This document shows positions 1 through 7,886 of a stretch of DNA of 56,562 nt, piece after piece; position 1 is the stretch's first letter; each line of letters begins with the position of its first letter. This DNA is from Syntrophorhabdus sp. PtaB.Bin047 (GTDB lineage: Bacteria > Desulfobacterota > Syntrophorhabdia > Syntrophorhabdales > Syntrophorhabdaceae), in contig MVQP01000010.1 of NCBI GenBank assembly GCA_002067235.1, positions 1 through 56,562 on the forward strand, given 5' to 3'. The position numbers and the translations under genes are program-made. The notes beneath the pieces were generated by a model. The model was given only the letters and a program-made list of their open reading frames with translations, was not told where the DNA came from and made no database searches.

Positions 1-8
1 CAACACGA

Positions 9-33
9 TTGCTGGCCCGGCAGCAACTTTTTT
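9..33 (+). terminator. Intrinsic terminator of an upstream gene
   Basis: The six-base arms TTGCTG (9-14) and CAGCAA (21-26) pair around a six-base loop and are followed at once by six T residues (28-33), the classic rho-independent layout on the plus strand. It probably ends a gene lying left of the window. No coding remnant of that gene is visible in the first bases. Confidence 0.7.
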
Positions 34-42
34 GGCTTTTAG

Positions 43-110
43 ACCTGAGACTTGCGACCTGAGACTTGCGACGGTTCCTTGGCCTGTAACGTGAGACTTG
101 CGACGTGCGA
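43..110. repeat. Heptamer tandem array upstream of nrfH
   Basis: From base 43 the sequence runs in exact seven-base register: ACCTGAG, ACTTGCG, ACCTGAG, ACTTGCG, then degenerate units. A further ACTTGCG copy lies near base 92. The array sits between the upstream terminator and the nrfH promoter region. It belongs to the family of seven-base-period intergenic arrays seen elsewhere in this window, each with its own heptamer. Confidence 0.65.
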
Positions 111-158
111 CGGTCTTTTCGCCAGAAAAGACCTTGGGGCCTGTGACGGTCTTTTGGG

Positions 159-187
159 TTGACGGGGATATACCTCCATACTAAACT
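159..187 (+). promoter_or_regulatory. Candidate sigma-70 promoter for nrfHA
   Basis: TTGACG (159-164) is separated by 17 bases from TAAACT (182-187), which would start transcription about 30 bases before the nrfH start codon. The -10 match is only moderate. I see no convincing FNR-type box (TTGAT-N4-ATCAA), although nrf operons are commonly under anaerobic or nitrite control. Confidence 0.35.
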
Positions 188-222
188 GTTCTTGTTCCAA
201 AACCACGTTCAGGGAAGAGGGG

Positions 223-720
223 ATGCCCCGGGGAGACTACGACAGCGCCGATTTTGATACGGTCATAAAGAGACATGTCTGGAGACTTGTTGGAATGGGC
301 GCCTGCCTCGGAGCTGCTGTCATGGTGGTGGTCTTCTCGGGTTATCATTTCGGAGGCTTCTCCTACTTCTGCGGCTCCTGCCACAGCATGGAGAACAACT
401 ACTTCGCGTGGAAGGCCTCGAAGCACAAGCAGTTCGCCTGCATCGAGTGCCATATGCCCCGGGGCAACCTGGCGTACGCCGCTGCCTACAAGACCTACGC
501 TGGTATCCGCGACCTGGCGGGAGAGACGATGCGAACGTACCCCTTCACGATCAAACTCACGGGGCACGCACGCGCAATCACGAACTCCAACTGCCTGAGG
601 TGTCACCTCTCCACCGTCGAGACGACGCCCATGGCAAAGAACAGTCCCGAGTGCATGAAGTGTCACAGGTTTCTCGTCCATGGAAGACCCATGGAGCAGG
701 GAGGGAACAGGTTTGAATAG
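223..720 (+). CDS. nrfH: Cytochrome c nitrite reductase small subunit NrfH
   Basis: A 165-residue membrane-anchored tetrahaem cytochrome of the NapC/NirT/NrfH family. It takes electrons from menaquinol and passes them to NrfA on the periplasmic side. One N-terminal membrane segment (about residues 22-42) is followed by four haem motifs: CGSCH (50), CIECH (73), CLRCH (124) and CMKCH (144). Four motifs and this short length fit NrfH rather than the longer NapC or NirT. The ATG at 223 is preceded by the purine-rich SD GGGAAGAGGGG. The end of the gene overlaps the probable TTG start of nrfA by eight bases, so the two are translationally coupled. Confidence 0.93.
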   Translation: MPRGDYDSADFDTVIKRHVWRLVGMGACLGAAVMVVVFSGYHFGGFSYFCGSCHSMENNYFAWKASKHKQFACIECHMPRGNLAYAAAYKTYAGIRDLAGETMRTYPFTIKLTGHARAITNSNCLRCHLSTVETTPMAKNSPECMKCHRFLVHGRPMEQGGNRFE

Positions 721-1990
721 AAAACCCGTTGTGGTCATTGCTGTCGCCGTCATTCTCATACTCGCCGCCGTGGTAACGGTGCGGTCCTTCTTCTGGAAAG
801 CTTCAGACGTGTCGCGCGTGACAGTCATACCCGAAGGGGAATATGACCCCGCCGTCTGGGGTCGGCACTATCCCCTCCAGTACGGAAGTTTCCAGAAAAA
901 TCTGGAGATGACCGCGTCACCCACTGATTTCGGCGGTTCCGTAAAGTTCCAGCACTCCCTCAGACAGCCCGAGATCCTCACCAGCTTCAAGGGCATGGCC
1001 TTCAGCAAGGACTATACGGAAGACCGGGGGCACCCGTATGCCCTCACCGACCTCAAGGAGTCCAAGAGGATCACCCTCCAGAGCCCCGGCGCGTGCATGA
1101 CATGCAAATCCGCCCACATCATCGATATCTACAAAAGCTATGGAGGGGCCTACGCCAAAAAACCCCTCGGAGAACTGTTCGTGAGGATGAAACATTCCAT
1201 CACCTGCGCGAACTGCCACGACCCTGCCACGATGTCGCTTCGCGTCTCCAACCCCGCCTTCATCGAAGCCATGCGAAAGAAAGGCATCGACGTTGCGAAG
1301 GCACCCCGGGAAGAGATGCGTAGTTACGTGTGCGGTCAATGTCATGTCGAATACTACTTTGAACCTGAAACGTCACGGGTGGTACTGCCATGGGACAAGG
1401 GGCTTCATCCTGAGCAGGTCTATGCGTTCTACAGCGGAAAGCCCGGCGGATTCGAAGGAGACTGGGTGCATCCCGATTCGCAGACGGCGATGCTGAAAGC
1501 CCAACACCCCGACTTCGAGATATTCTCGACGGGCACTCATGCCAGGGCTGGCATATCCTGCGCCGATTGCCACATGCCGTACATGCGCGAGCAGGGCAGG
1601 AAGTACAGTTCCCATTGGGTGACGAGTCCCATGAAGCACATTGACGCATCCTGCCGGAGATGCCACCCCGAAGAAGCGAAATGGATCCTCAACCGCGTGA
1701 AGGCAACGCAGAAGAGCGTATGGGAACTGCAACACACGGCGGGGACAACGGTCGCGAAGGCCCATGAGGCCGTAGCCAGGGCAGCCTCCCTGAACGAAAC
1801 GAACAAGGCGGAACTGGACAAGGCAAAGGAACATCTGCGGAAGGCACAGTGGTACTGGGATTTCGTCGCCGCCGAGAACAGCATGGGCTTCCACAACCCC
1901 GCCCTGTGTCTCAACATCCTCGGTCAGTCCATCGATCTCGCCCACAAGGCCAGGGAGTCAGCCGGAAAGGCGGCGGGAAGCAACCCGTGA
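713..1990 (+). CDS. nrfA: Cytochrome c nitrite reductase catalytic subunit NrfA
   Basis: Pentahaem nitrite reductase, reducing nitrite to ammonium with six electrons in the periplasm. The active-site haem motif CMTCK is at about residue 128, with lysine in place of the usual histidine. Four CxxCH motifs follow: CANCH (165), CGQCH (207), CADCH (283) and CRRCH (314). An uncleaved signal or anchor helix occupies about residues 5-25. I chose the TTG at 713 because AGGGAGG lies eight bases upstream; an in-frame ATG at 680 would overlap nrfH by 41 bases and has no SD. At about 425 residues it is slightly shorter than the E. coli enzyme. It forms an operon with nrfH and supports nitrite ammonification or detoxification. 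Confidence 0.94.
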   Translation: MNRKPVVVIAVAVILILAAVVTVRSFFWKASDVSRVTVIPEGEYDPAVWGRHYPLQYGSFQKNLEMTASPTDFGGSVKFQHSLRQPEILTSFKGMAFSKDYTEDRGHPYALTDLKESKRITLQSPGACMTCKSAHIIDIYKSYGGAYAKKPLGELFVRMKHSITCANCHDPATMSLRVSNPAFIEAMRKKGIDVAKAPREEMRSYVCGQCHVEYYFEPETSRVVLPWDKGLHPEQVYAFYSGKPGGFEGDWVHPDSQTAMLKAQHPDFEIFSTGTHARAGISCADCHMPYMREQGRKYSSHWVTSPMKHIDASCRRCHPEEAKWILNRVKATQKSVWELQHTAGTTVAKAHEAVARAASLNETNKAELDKAKEHLRKAQWYWDFVAAENSMGFHNPALCLNILGQSIDLAHKARESAGKAAGSNP

Positions 1991-2103
1991 CAAGAACGAC
2001 AGTGCCTTCCCGGGGTGTGTCCATGTCGGGACTCCCCTCAGACAATGTGCCACATACTATAATGATTTCAATAGAGTACATCCTATCGATGCCCTGCTTT
2101 CTA

Positions 2104-2131
2104 TTGCGCTTACCAGTTTCCTTGCTATAAT
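2104..2131 (+). promoter_or_regulatory. Sigma-70-like promoter for the 2315-3822 kinase/regulator pair
   Basis: TTGCGC (2104-2109), a 16-base spacer and a perfect TATAAT (2126-2131) lie in the 324-base gap between nrfA and the histidine kinase. Transcription would begin near 2138 and leave a leader of about 175 bases that includes the hairpin at 2160-2190. Confidence 0.55.
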
Positions 2132-2159
2132 TGTTATAACTCGCATAGCGCATCAGAAC

Positions 2160-2190
2160 GGAGAAGGCCTAACGGGGGTTTGCCTTCTCC
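2160..2190. terminator. Hairpin between nrfA and the kinase gene
   Basis: GGAGAAGGC (2160-2168) and GCCTTCTCC (2182-2190) form a perfect nine-base-pair stem with a 13-base loop. No T run follows on either strand, so it may be an nrfA terminator of weak type or a structured element in the leader of the downstream operon. The rest of the 1991-2314 gap holds only the promoter above and nothing coding. Confidence 0.45.
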
Positions 2191-2314
2191 TGCCACTATT
2201 GAGAAACAACGCGGGCTCCCGTTCGAACCCGGGAAACCGTTGCTGTGAGTGAACCGGTCATACCGGCTGGCACGATCGCTCAAGCTCCGCCGGACATGAC
2301 CACGAGGGGGAACC

Positions 2315-3175
2315 GTGGAAGACTCCGGTACTGCGGGAAAGCAACCGGCGCGGCGAGAGGGGCCGTCATCATCCCGCCAGCCTGGCACCCAGGAAGCCCT
2401 GGAGCAGCGGGTGAGACAGCGAACGGCACAGCTGTCGGAACTAAACGCACTTCTCAGACAGGAGATCGCGGAGCGCAGGAAGATGGAGGTCGCCCTGCAG
2501 GATTCCAGGGAACGACTGCGCCACCTGAGCGTCCATCTCCAGAAGATAAGGGAAGATGAACGCACGTCGCTCTCAAGGGAACTCCATGACGAGTTCGGCC
2601 AGACCCTGACAGGTATGAAGCTCGATGTGAGTTGGATAAAGAGAAGGATAGCCCCCGATGACGGACTTGTGGCGGAGCGGCTCAATTCCGTGCTGGCCGC
2701 CCTCGACCGCACCATCATTGCCGTGCAGCAGATGTCGGCCCGGCTCCGGCCCGTAGCCCTCGATGATTTCGGCCTCAGGGACGCGACGGAACTCGCCGCC
2801 AGGGATGTCACGAAAAGAACGAACATCGCATGCCACATCATCTCCGAGCCCCACAACATAACCCTGGATGACCGCGTAACCACGGAGGCGTTCCGCATCC
2901 TGCAGGAAGCCCTTACAAACATCGTGCGCCACTCCGGGGCGCGTGAGGTCACTATCTTCCTCAGGAAGAGGAAGGACGTCTTCACCATGGAGATAAGTGA
3001 TGACGGCAAAGGCATCAGGAAGAAGGAACTGGTGAATCCCAGGTCCATAGGTTTGACGGGTATGCACGAGCGGGCGCACGCACTGGGTGGAACGCTGGTC
3101 ATCATGGGTGTGCGGGGCAAAGGAACCTCGATCACCCTTACCGTTCCGCTCCGTCCGGTCAGGCGCGACAACTAG
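2315..3175 (+). CDS. Sensor-less NarL/DegS-type histidine kinase
   Basis: A 286-residue soluble kinase of the HisKA_3 class. Residues about 30-80 form a coiled coil; the H-box RELHDEFGQTL places the phosphorylated His at about 91; a GHKL ATPase domain fills the C-terminal half, with N-box EALTNIVRHSG and G-box SDDGKGI. No membrane segment, PAS or GAF domain is visible, so it must sense through the coiled coil or a partner. The GTG at 2315 follows the SD GAGGGGG at 2304-2310. The response-regulator gene starts 14 bases downstream, so the pair forms an operon. Its place directly after nrfHA makes nitrite or redox control plausible, but that is inference. Confidence 0.85.
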   Translation: MEDSGTAGKQPARREGPSSSRQPGTQEALEQRVRQRTAQLSELNALLRQEIAERRKMEVALQDSRERLRHLSVHLQKIREDERTSLSRELHDEFGQTLTGMKLDVSWIKRRIAPDDGLVAERLNSVLAALDRTIIAVQQMSARLRPVALDDFGLRDATELAARDVTKRTNIACHIISEPHNITLDDRVTTEAFRILQEALTNIVRHSGAREVTIFLRKRKDVFTMEISDDGKGIRKKELVNPRSIGLTGMHERAHALGGTLVIMGVRGKGTSITLTVPLRPVRRDN

Positions 3176-3189
3176 AGAGGAATAGACAG

Positions 3190-3822
3190 ATGCTGCGAGT
3201 CATCATCGCCGACGACCACCCCGTGGTGCTCAAGGGCCTTAAGGAGATCCTGCAGGAGAATTTCAGCGGCATGACCTTTGACGAAGTCCGAAGAGGCTAC
3301 GAACTGATCAACAAGATCCATCAGAACGACTACAACCTGGTACTTCTCGATATCTCTCTTCCCGACCTAAACGGTCTCGAGGTTCTCAAGGAGATCAAGA
3401 AGAGAAGGACACGCCTGCCTGTCCTCATCGTGAGCATGTATCCTGAGGAACAGTACGCGATCCGCTCCATAAAAGCCGGAGCCCAGGGTTATATAACCAA
3501 ACGCAGCGCGTCGGAGGAACTGGTCGCCGCAGTGAACAAGATACTGTCGGGGAAGAGATACATCAATCCCGCTTTTGCCGAGCAGATGGTCATCGACTTC
3601 GAGTCCGACTCGGAGGCTCCGCCTCACGAGAAACTTTCCATCCGTGAGATGCAGGTGATGAAGATGGTGGCCAGCGGCCTGACGAACAAGGAGATAGCCG
3701 AACAGCTTCATCTCAGCATAAATACCGTCCGGACGTACCGGGTGCGTATCCTGGAAAAGATCTCCGTCAGGAAGACCAATGAATTGATCTGGTACGCAGT
3801 GAAATACGGCCTCGTGGAATAG
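3190..3822 (+). CDS. NarL/FixJ-family response regulator
   Basis: A 210-residue two-domain DNA-binding regulator. The receiver domain (1-120) has the acidic pair DD at 8-9, phospho-acceptor Asp54 in LLDISLP and the conserved Lys in YITKRSA. The LuxR-type helix-turn-helix (about 145-205) includes GLTNKEIAEQLHLSINTVRTY. The SD AGAGAGGAA lies just before the ATG. It is the evident partner of the kinase encoded immediately upstream. A very similar orphan regulator is encoded at 29299-29946, which suggests a duplication and possible cross-talk. Confidence 0.9.
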   Translation: MLRVIIADDHPVVLKGLKEILQENFSGMTFDEVRRGYELINKIHQNDYNLVLLDISLPDLNGLEVLKEIKKRRTRLPVLIVSMYPEEQYAIRSIKAGAQGYITKRSASEELVAAVNKILSGKRYINPAFAEQMVIDFESDSEAPPHEKLSIREMQVMKMVASGLTNKEIAEQLHLSINTVRTYRVRILEKISVRKTNELIWYAVKYGLVE

Positions 3823-4103
3823 AAACGGCCTGGGTCGCCTGGATGACTTGAAAAGCTTGACAGTATCTCTTCGGGGCAACCGCCCCCGGGCGGGGATCCC
3901 GGAAGGCCTTCCCGCCACTCTCGGCCGGTCATCGGATAAGAAACGATGACACGCCTTTTGAACGAAACTACCACAAAACAAATGTCGATTCCGCGACAGA
4001 CAGGGGAAGGTTCCTGTGGTACCGTATCTATGAGAAGGTTCTTCCTGGATGCGGAGTATTTCCCCGGGCTTCATCATTGACCTTTTCACGGTGCGTTGCG
4101 GAA
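3823..4103. other. Intergenic region with palindromes
   Basis: This 281-base gap has no convincing gene. It contains a 12-base perfect palindrome, GGAAGGCCTTCC (3901-3912), and an inverted repeat GTCATCG/CGATGAC (3928-3934 and 3944-3950) with a nine-base loop. A short T stretch begins seven bases after the second arm. The second structure may terminate the kinase/regulator operon; the first could be an operator. Confidence 0.35.
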
Positions 4104-4376
4104 ATGGCCGATAGACAGGACAAGAAGAAGGTCACCTTCAAGCTCCGTGAGCCGTCGGCACATGAGGTGCTCATGGCGGGAAGCTTCTGCGACCGGAGCA
4201 AGACCACGAGGCCGCTCAAAAGATGCAAGGACGGCACGTGGTGGACGACGTTAAGACTCGACCCGGGCATCCACGAGTACCGCATAATCGTGACCGGTAT
4301 CGGGGGGGACGAACCCGGTCCTGCGACCCGGAGTGCAGATCGGCCCGGCATCTTCAATTGCGTCGTGTGGGTATAA
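4104..4376 (+). CDS. Small stand-alone CBM48/AMPK-type glycogen-binding domain protein
   Basis: About 90 residues, almost entirely one early-set (E-set/CBM48-like) beta-sandwich of the type that binds alpha-glucans in AMPK-beta and glycogen-branching enzymes. Visible signatures are KKKVTFKLREPSAHEVLMAG, a central LKRCKDGTWWTTLRLDPG and a terminal beta strand ending FNCVVWV. There is no catalytic domain, signal peptide or membrane segment, so it is probably cytoplasmic. I prefer the ATG at 4104 over an upstream in-frame TTG at 4077. The neighbours do not explain its role. A glycogen- or carbohydrate-sensing adaptor is possible but untested. Confidence 0.6.
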   Translation: MADRQDKKKVTFKLREPSAHEVLMAGSFCDRSKTTRPLKRCKDGTWWTTLRLDPGIHEYRIIVTGIGGDEPGPATRSADRPGIFNCVVWV

Positions 4377-4545
4377 GAAAGTTCCAGGTTCCATGTTCAA
4401 GGGAGTAAAGACGGTTTCAGCAACATACAAGGTTTCAGGTTTCAAAGAAAGGATGCGGTTCCTGTCGTCACCCGTCAACCCCGATCCCCTGCCTCCTTTT
4501 CCCTGCTCTTCTTTGTCCCCTATTCCCTGATTCCTGCCCCCTATG
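4377..4545. repeat. Heptamer arrays between the CBM48 and MBL genes
   Basis: Two kinds of seven-base register occur here. GTTCCAG, GTTCCAT and GTTCAAG run from 4381 to 4401, and GGTTTCA is tandemly doubled at 4431-4444. A C/T-rich stretch (about 4476-4545) reads as degenerate heptamers such as CCCCTGC and TGCCCCC. The same GTTCCAG unit recurs at 28011-28024. No gene is supported in this 192-base gap. Confidence 0.55.
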
Positions 4546-4568
4546 CTACACTGTGGGGCAGGGAGATT

Positions 4569-5675
4569 ATGGATAGAGGGATCGGGCCAGGGTTCCGCGT
4601 TCTTTTCATGTTGCTCATGTGCCTTGTCGCATCCGGTTGCGTGACGCCCAACGAGTTTGACGAGGCGGCGTGGAGGAAGAAGGTGGAGGCGGCGCGCGCC
4701 AGTGACCTCTACGCGGCCCATCACAGGAACGGGGAATACTTCAATCCCTGGATGCCGATGGAGGAAAAAGGCTTCCTGCGTTTCCTGAAATGGAAGCTCT
4801 CGCCCTCACGCGAATACACCTCACAGGAGAGGGAATTCCTGCCCTCCTTCATTCCCGGCGCCGCGGAACGTGTCGAGACAATGGCCGAAGGCGACATTGT
4901 TCTCTGGGTAGGCCACGCGACCTTTCTCATCCGCCTCGCCTCTCAGTTCTGGCTGACCGACCCCATGCTGTCCGACAGAGCTCTCCTGCCCCGAAGAAAG
5001 ATCCGCCCCGCCATGACGCCGGAGGAACTGAAGGGCCTCGGAACAGCCCGGCTCAACGTGATCATCTCTCACAATCACTACGACCACCTGGACAGACGGA
5101 CCGTCGAGGCACTGCCTGACAATACCCGTTTCTTCGTTCCCCTGGGCATGAAGGAGTTCGTGACGAAGCTCGGAAAGAACAATGTCGTCGAGATGGACTG
5201 GTGGCAAAGCGTCGATGCAGGTGACGGCACGCGGGTGGTCTGCCTGCCGGCGCAGCACTGGTCCCGCCGGATCGGCCAGGCCGCGAACAGCACGCTCTGG
5301 GCAAGCTTTCTCATAATCTCTCCGAACAACACCGTCTATTATGGCGGGGACAGCGGATATTTCATAGGTTTCCGCGAGATAGGCAGACGCTATCCGGGAA
5401 TAGACTATGCTCTGATACCGGTAACCGCCTACCATCCGCGCTGGTTCATGCACTATGCCCACATGGATATCGACGAATGTATCGACGCGTTCGACGACCT
5501 GGGGGCCCGGTATTTCGTGCCCACTCAGTGGGGCACCTTCCACCTCGGCGACGATCCTCCCGGATTTCCCGCCCTTGACCTGAAAAGAAGGATCGCCGCG
5601 AGAAACCTCGACCCATCAAGGTTCCTCATCATGGATATCGGCGAAATACTGCCGCTGACGGGAAACGCAGAATGA
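4569..5675 (+). CDS. Metallo-beta-lactamase-fold lipoprotein (RomA/NAPE-PLD-like)
   Basis: A 368-residue lipoprotein with the lipobox VASGC (Cys24), followed by a Lactamase_B_2-type hydrolase domain. The metal motif HNHYDHLD begins at about residue 168. Further ligands are suggested by PAQHWS, GGDSGY and HYAHMD. This architecture matches the RomA/UlaG/N-acyl-phosphatidylethanolamine phospholipase D-like group, so a periplasmic phosphodiesterase or lipid hydrolase acting at the membrane is likely; the substrate is unknown. The family-typical WVGHATFLI near residue 118 is present. The gene appears monocistronic. An A/C-rich then T-rich stretch just after the stop codon could act as a weak terminator. 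Confidence 0.82.
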   Translation: MDRGIGPGFRVLFMLLMCLVASGCVTPNEFDEAAWRKKVEAARASDLYAAHHRNGEYFNPWMPMEEKGFLRFLKWKLSPSREYTSQEREFLPSFIPGAAERVETMAEGDIVLWVGHATFLIRLASQFWLTDPMLSDRALLPRRKIRPAMTPEELKGLGTARLNVIISHNHYDHLDRRTVEALPDNTRFFVPLGMKEFVTKLGKNNVVEMDWWQSVDAGDGTRVVCLPAQHWSRRIGQAANSTLWASFLIISPNNTVYYGGDSGYFIGFREIGRRYPGIDYALIPVTAYHPRWFMHYAHMDIDECIDAFDDLGARYFVPTQWGTFHLGDDPPGFPALDLKRRIAARNLDPSRFLIMDIGEILPLTGNAE

Positions 5676-5787
5676 CCTCCCGCCCCCGGATCGGCCCTCC
5701 CCTTTTTTTGTAATCACCTGTTTCCCGTACTGCAATGGCTTCCGGACATATACCAGGATAATACTTCAGGACGACAGTGAGGATGTC

Positions 5788-5967
5788 ATGAAGACAAAGA
5801 CAATGGTTCTGCGTGCGCTGTCCGTTCTTGCCGCGGCATGCCTGGTGGACTGGTGGTCAGGATCATTTCGCGGGGTTCGGCCCGCCGGAGCCCCCGTAGC
5901 GAAAAACGATGATAGGACCCGCAGGACTCATGCGGCCTGCCGGGCCTATCTCGTCTTTCTCCCTTGA
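5788..5967 (+). pseudogene. Possible frameshifted remnant of a small exported protein
   Basis: An ATG at 5788 with GTGAGG upstream opens 59 codons whose first 20 look like a signal peptide (MKTKTMVLRALSVLAAACLV). The following residues are Arg-rich and not protein-like. In the +1 frame the stretch to the TAG at 5897 reads QDHFAGFGPPEPP, resembling the Gly/Pro-rich tails of small exported proteins such as the neighbour on the other strand. A frameshift near 5845-5865 would join the two halves. This is inference from composition only. The rest of the 5676-5998 gap contains one heptamer-like patch (about 5968-5998) and nothing else I can name. Confidence 0.3.
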
Positions 5968-5998
5968 GCCCTTGAAATCTGGAACCCTGGAACCGCCC

Positions 5999-6298
5999 CT
6001 AATAGGGATACACGTACACTCTCTGGGGCGGCGGATAGTAGTAGTATACCCTCGGCGGTGGAGGAGGAGGCGGTGGCGGCACCACGTACACGGGTTCCGG
6101 CCGGGCCAGGGTGGTCCCTATGATGGTCCCGGCTATGAGCCCGCTCGTAACCCCGACAACGCCCCAACCCACGCCTCCACAACAAGACCCGCGGTAATAC
6201 GGTCTGTGATGATACCTGCCCCGGGCCTCGCTCACGGCAGGCACGACCGCAACCATGAGAGCTGCAAGAACAAGGAGGACTAAAACCGTTCTTTTCAT
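5999..6298 (-). CDS. Small exported glycine/proline-rich protein
   Basis: A 99-residue protein with a clear signal peptide (MKRTVLVLLVLAALMVAVVP, cleavage near SEA-RG), a short His/Tyr/Arg-rich stretch and a doubled Cys. A glycine-zipper-like helix follows (GVTSGLIAGTIIGTTLA). The tail has nine prolines in a row and then a Tyr/Pro-rich end. Glycine-zipper segments often insert in membranes, and Pro/Tyr-rich tails are common in small envelope proteins of delta-proteobacteria. I chose the ATG at 6298 because GGAGGGG precedes it at good spacing. No family function can be assigned. Confidence 0.65.
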   Translation of the reverse strand: MKRTVLVLLVLAALMVAVVPAVSEARGRYHHRPYYRGSCCGGVGWGVVGVTSGLIAGTIIGTTLARPEPVYVVPPPPPPPPPRVYYYYPPPQRVYVYPY

Positions 6299-6497
6299 GA
6301 CCCCTCCATCAATTCGAATTCTGCGATGCTTTGTTGCGTAGATGTATAGCAAGAAAGATACCATTCGACAGACTACCTTCAACTAACCGATAATTCAGGC
6401 CTTTTAGCTTCCCAGGCACTGATGGGGAGAGACACGGAGGCAAGATCTGTCGACATGGGACCGGGAAAGCGACATTACCGTCGACAGGGTGTGGCGA

Positions 6498-6526
6498 TTG
6501 ACAACCTCCCGAAAACGTAATAAGGT
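6498..6526 (+). promoter_or_regulatory. Candidate promoter for the cell-wall gene block
   Basis: A perfect -35 TTGACA (6498-6503) is followed after 17 bases by TAAGGT (6521-6526), a weak -10. Transcription would begin about 14 bases before the ATG of the SpoIID/LytB gene at 6547, which lacks a strong SD. Confidence 0.4.
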
Positions 6527-6546
6527 AAACCATCATTCGGGAAAAC

Positions 6547-7878
6547 ATGCTCTCAGCCGGCACAGAAGAACCGATCATCACCGTGGGCGTAGCGGACAGG
6601 CAATCGGAGGTGAAAGGCCGTCTCAACGGTCTTTACCTGATTGAAGGGGCACGTTCGCTGTCGGGGTCCTTTCACGCGAGGGCGGCTGCATCAGGGATAG
6701 AGCTTTTCGATGAAGGAGGGCAGCTTGTTGCCTGCTCTCCTTCCGTAAGGCTCATTGTCCGGGAAGGCTCCACGTTCACCATCCTCGGCGTCACCATTGG
6801 TATCCGCTTTCACTGGGAGCGCAAGGAGGACCAGGCATTTCAGGGCAACCTTGTGCTGGCAGACCGCGGGGACGGCACCATGGCCGTCATCAACGAGGTC
6901 CCCGTCGAGGACTATCTTGTGAGCGTCATCTCCTCAGAGATGAGCGGGCGGGCGCCGGGTGAGTTCCTGAAGGCCCATGCCATCATGTCCCGGAGCTGGC
7001 TCATGGCCGCACTCGGACAGAAGGGTACCCTCGGCGCCGTCATGAGGCCCGGGCAGGGCCCGGGAGAGCTTGTCCGCTGGTACAACAGGGAGGACCACGA
7101 CATCTTCGACGTCTGCGCCGATGACCATTGTCAGCGATACCAGGGCATCACGAAGATCGTCTCCGGCGAGGCGGCCCGGGCCGTGAGGGAAACGAGAGGG
7201 CTTGTGCTCTTCTACGGTGACACCGTCTGCGATGCCCGATACTACAAGGCCTGCGGCGGCCTCACGGAGAACTACGAGACTGCCTGGGAAGATATCCACA
7301 TCCCGTACCTCGTCAGCGTCACCGACTGGCACGATACGTACGGTCCCGTTCTGTCCGAGGAGGAAGCGGCACGCTGGATATTCTCATCTCCCGACGCTTA
7401 CTGCAACACGAAAGATGCGTCTCTCCTTGCGGAGGTGCTCCCCGGTTTCGACCAGGAGACGACGAATTTCTTCCGCTGGAAGGTTGAATACTCCCGTGGC
7501 GAACTCGAGGAGATCATCAGGCAGCGCTCCGGGATGGACCCTGGCACGCTCGTCGCCCTGACGCCTCTGGAAAGAGGGCCGTCGGGCCGTATTTTCCGTC
7601 TCAGGATAACGGGAACGAAGGGAAGCGTCATCATAGGAAAGGAGCTGGAGATACGCAGATGGCTCTCCACAAGCCACCTGTACAGCAGCGCCTTCGTCGT
7701 TTCCACGGAGGGTCCGCCGGGCGGCCCGCCCGAAAGGTTCATCCTCAACGGGGCCGGATGGGGCCATGGCGTGGGCCTGTGCCAGATAGGCGCCGCGGTC
7801 ATGGCAACAAAGGGGTTCACGGCGCCGCAGATACTGGAACACTATTTCAGGGGCACGCGCATAGAGAGGATGTACTGA
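6547..7878 (+). CDS. SpoIID/LytB domain protein (peptidoglycan hydrolase-like)
   Basis: A 443-residue protein of the SpoIID/LytB family; the founding member, Bacillus SpoIID, is a lytic transglycosylase that cleaves denuded glycan strands. The catalytic-type Glu is in [15 protein letters not shown] (Glu131), followed by the conserved [11 protein letters not shown]. The Cys/Gly motif [18 protein letters not shown] and the C-terminal signature [15 protein letters not shown] (402-416) complete the family pattern. No signal peptide is evident from the ATG at 6547, so export is unclear. It is the first gene of a plus-strand block with MurU- and AmgK-like sugar-recycling enzymes. That context suggests it releases or handles cell-wall sugars. 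Confidence 0.85.
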   Translation: MLSAGTEEPIITVGVADRQSEVKGRLNGLYLIEGARSLSGSFHARAAASGIELFDEGGQLVACSPSVRLIVREGSTFTILGVTIGIRFHWERKEDQAFQGNLVLADRGDGTMAVINEVPVEDYLVSVISSEMSGRAPGEFLKAHAIMSRSWLMAALGQKGTLGAVMRPGQGPGELVRWYNREDHDIFDVCADDHCQRYQGITKIVSGEAARAVRETRGLVLFYGDTVCDARYYKACGGLTENYETAWEDIHIPYLVSVTDWHDTYGPVLSEEEAARWIFSSPDAYCNTKDASLLAEVLPGFDQETTNFFRWKVEYSRGELEEIIRQRSGMDPGTLVALTPLERGPSGRIFRLRITGTKGSVIIGKELEIRRWLSTSHLYSSAFVVSTEGPPGGPPERFILNGAGWGHGVGLCQIGAAVMATKGFTAPQILEHYFRGTRIERMY

Positions 7879-7886
7879 GAGTCTCC

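Noticed and set aside
680..712. Earlier ATG start for nrfA
   Set aside because: It would overlap nrfH by 41 bases and has no SD; the TTG at 713 has AGGGAGG at proper distance and gives a normal signal/anchor helix.
2215..2237. T-loop-like sequence GTTCGAACC suggesting a tRNA
   Set aside because: The loop is one base too long and no acceptor, D or anticodon arms can be drawn around it.
5909..6283. Plus-strand frame opposite the proline-rich exported protein
   Set aside because: The minus-strand frame has a signal peptide and a strong SD; the plus-strand frame has neither.
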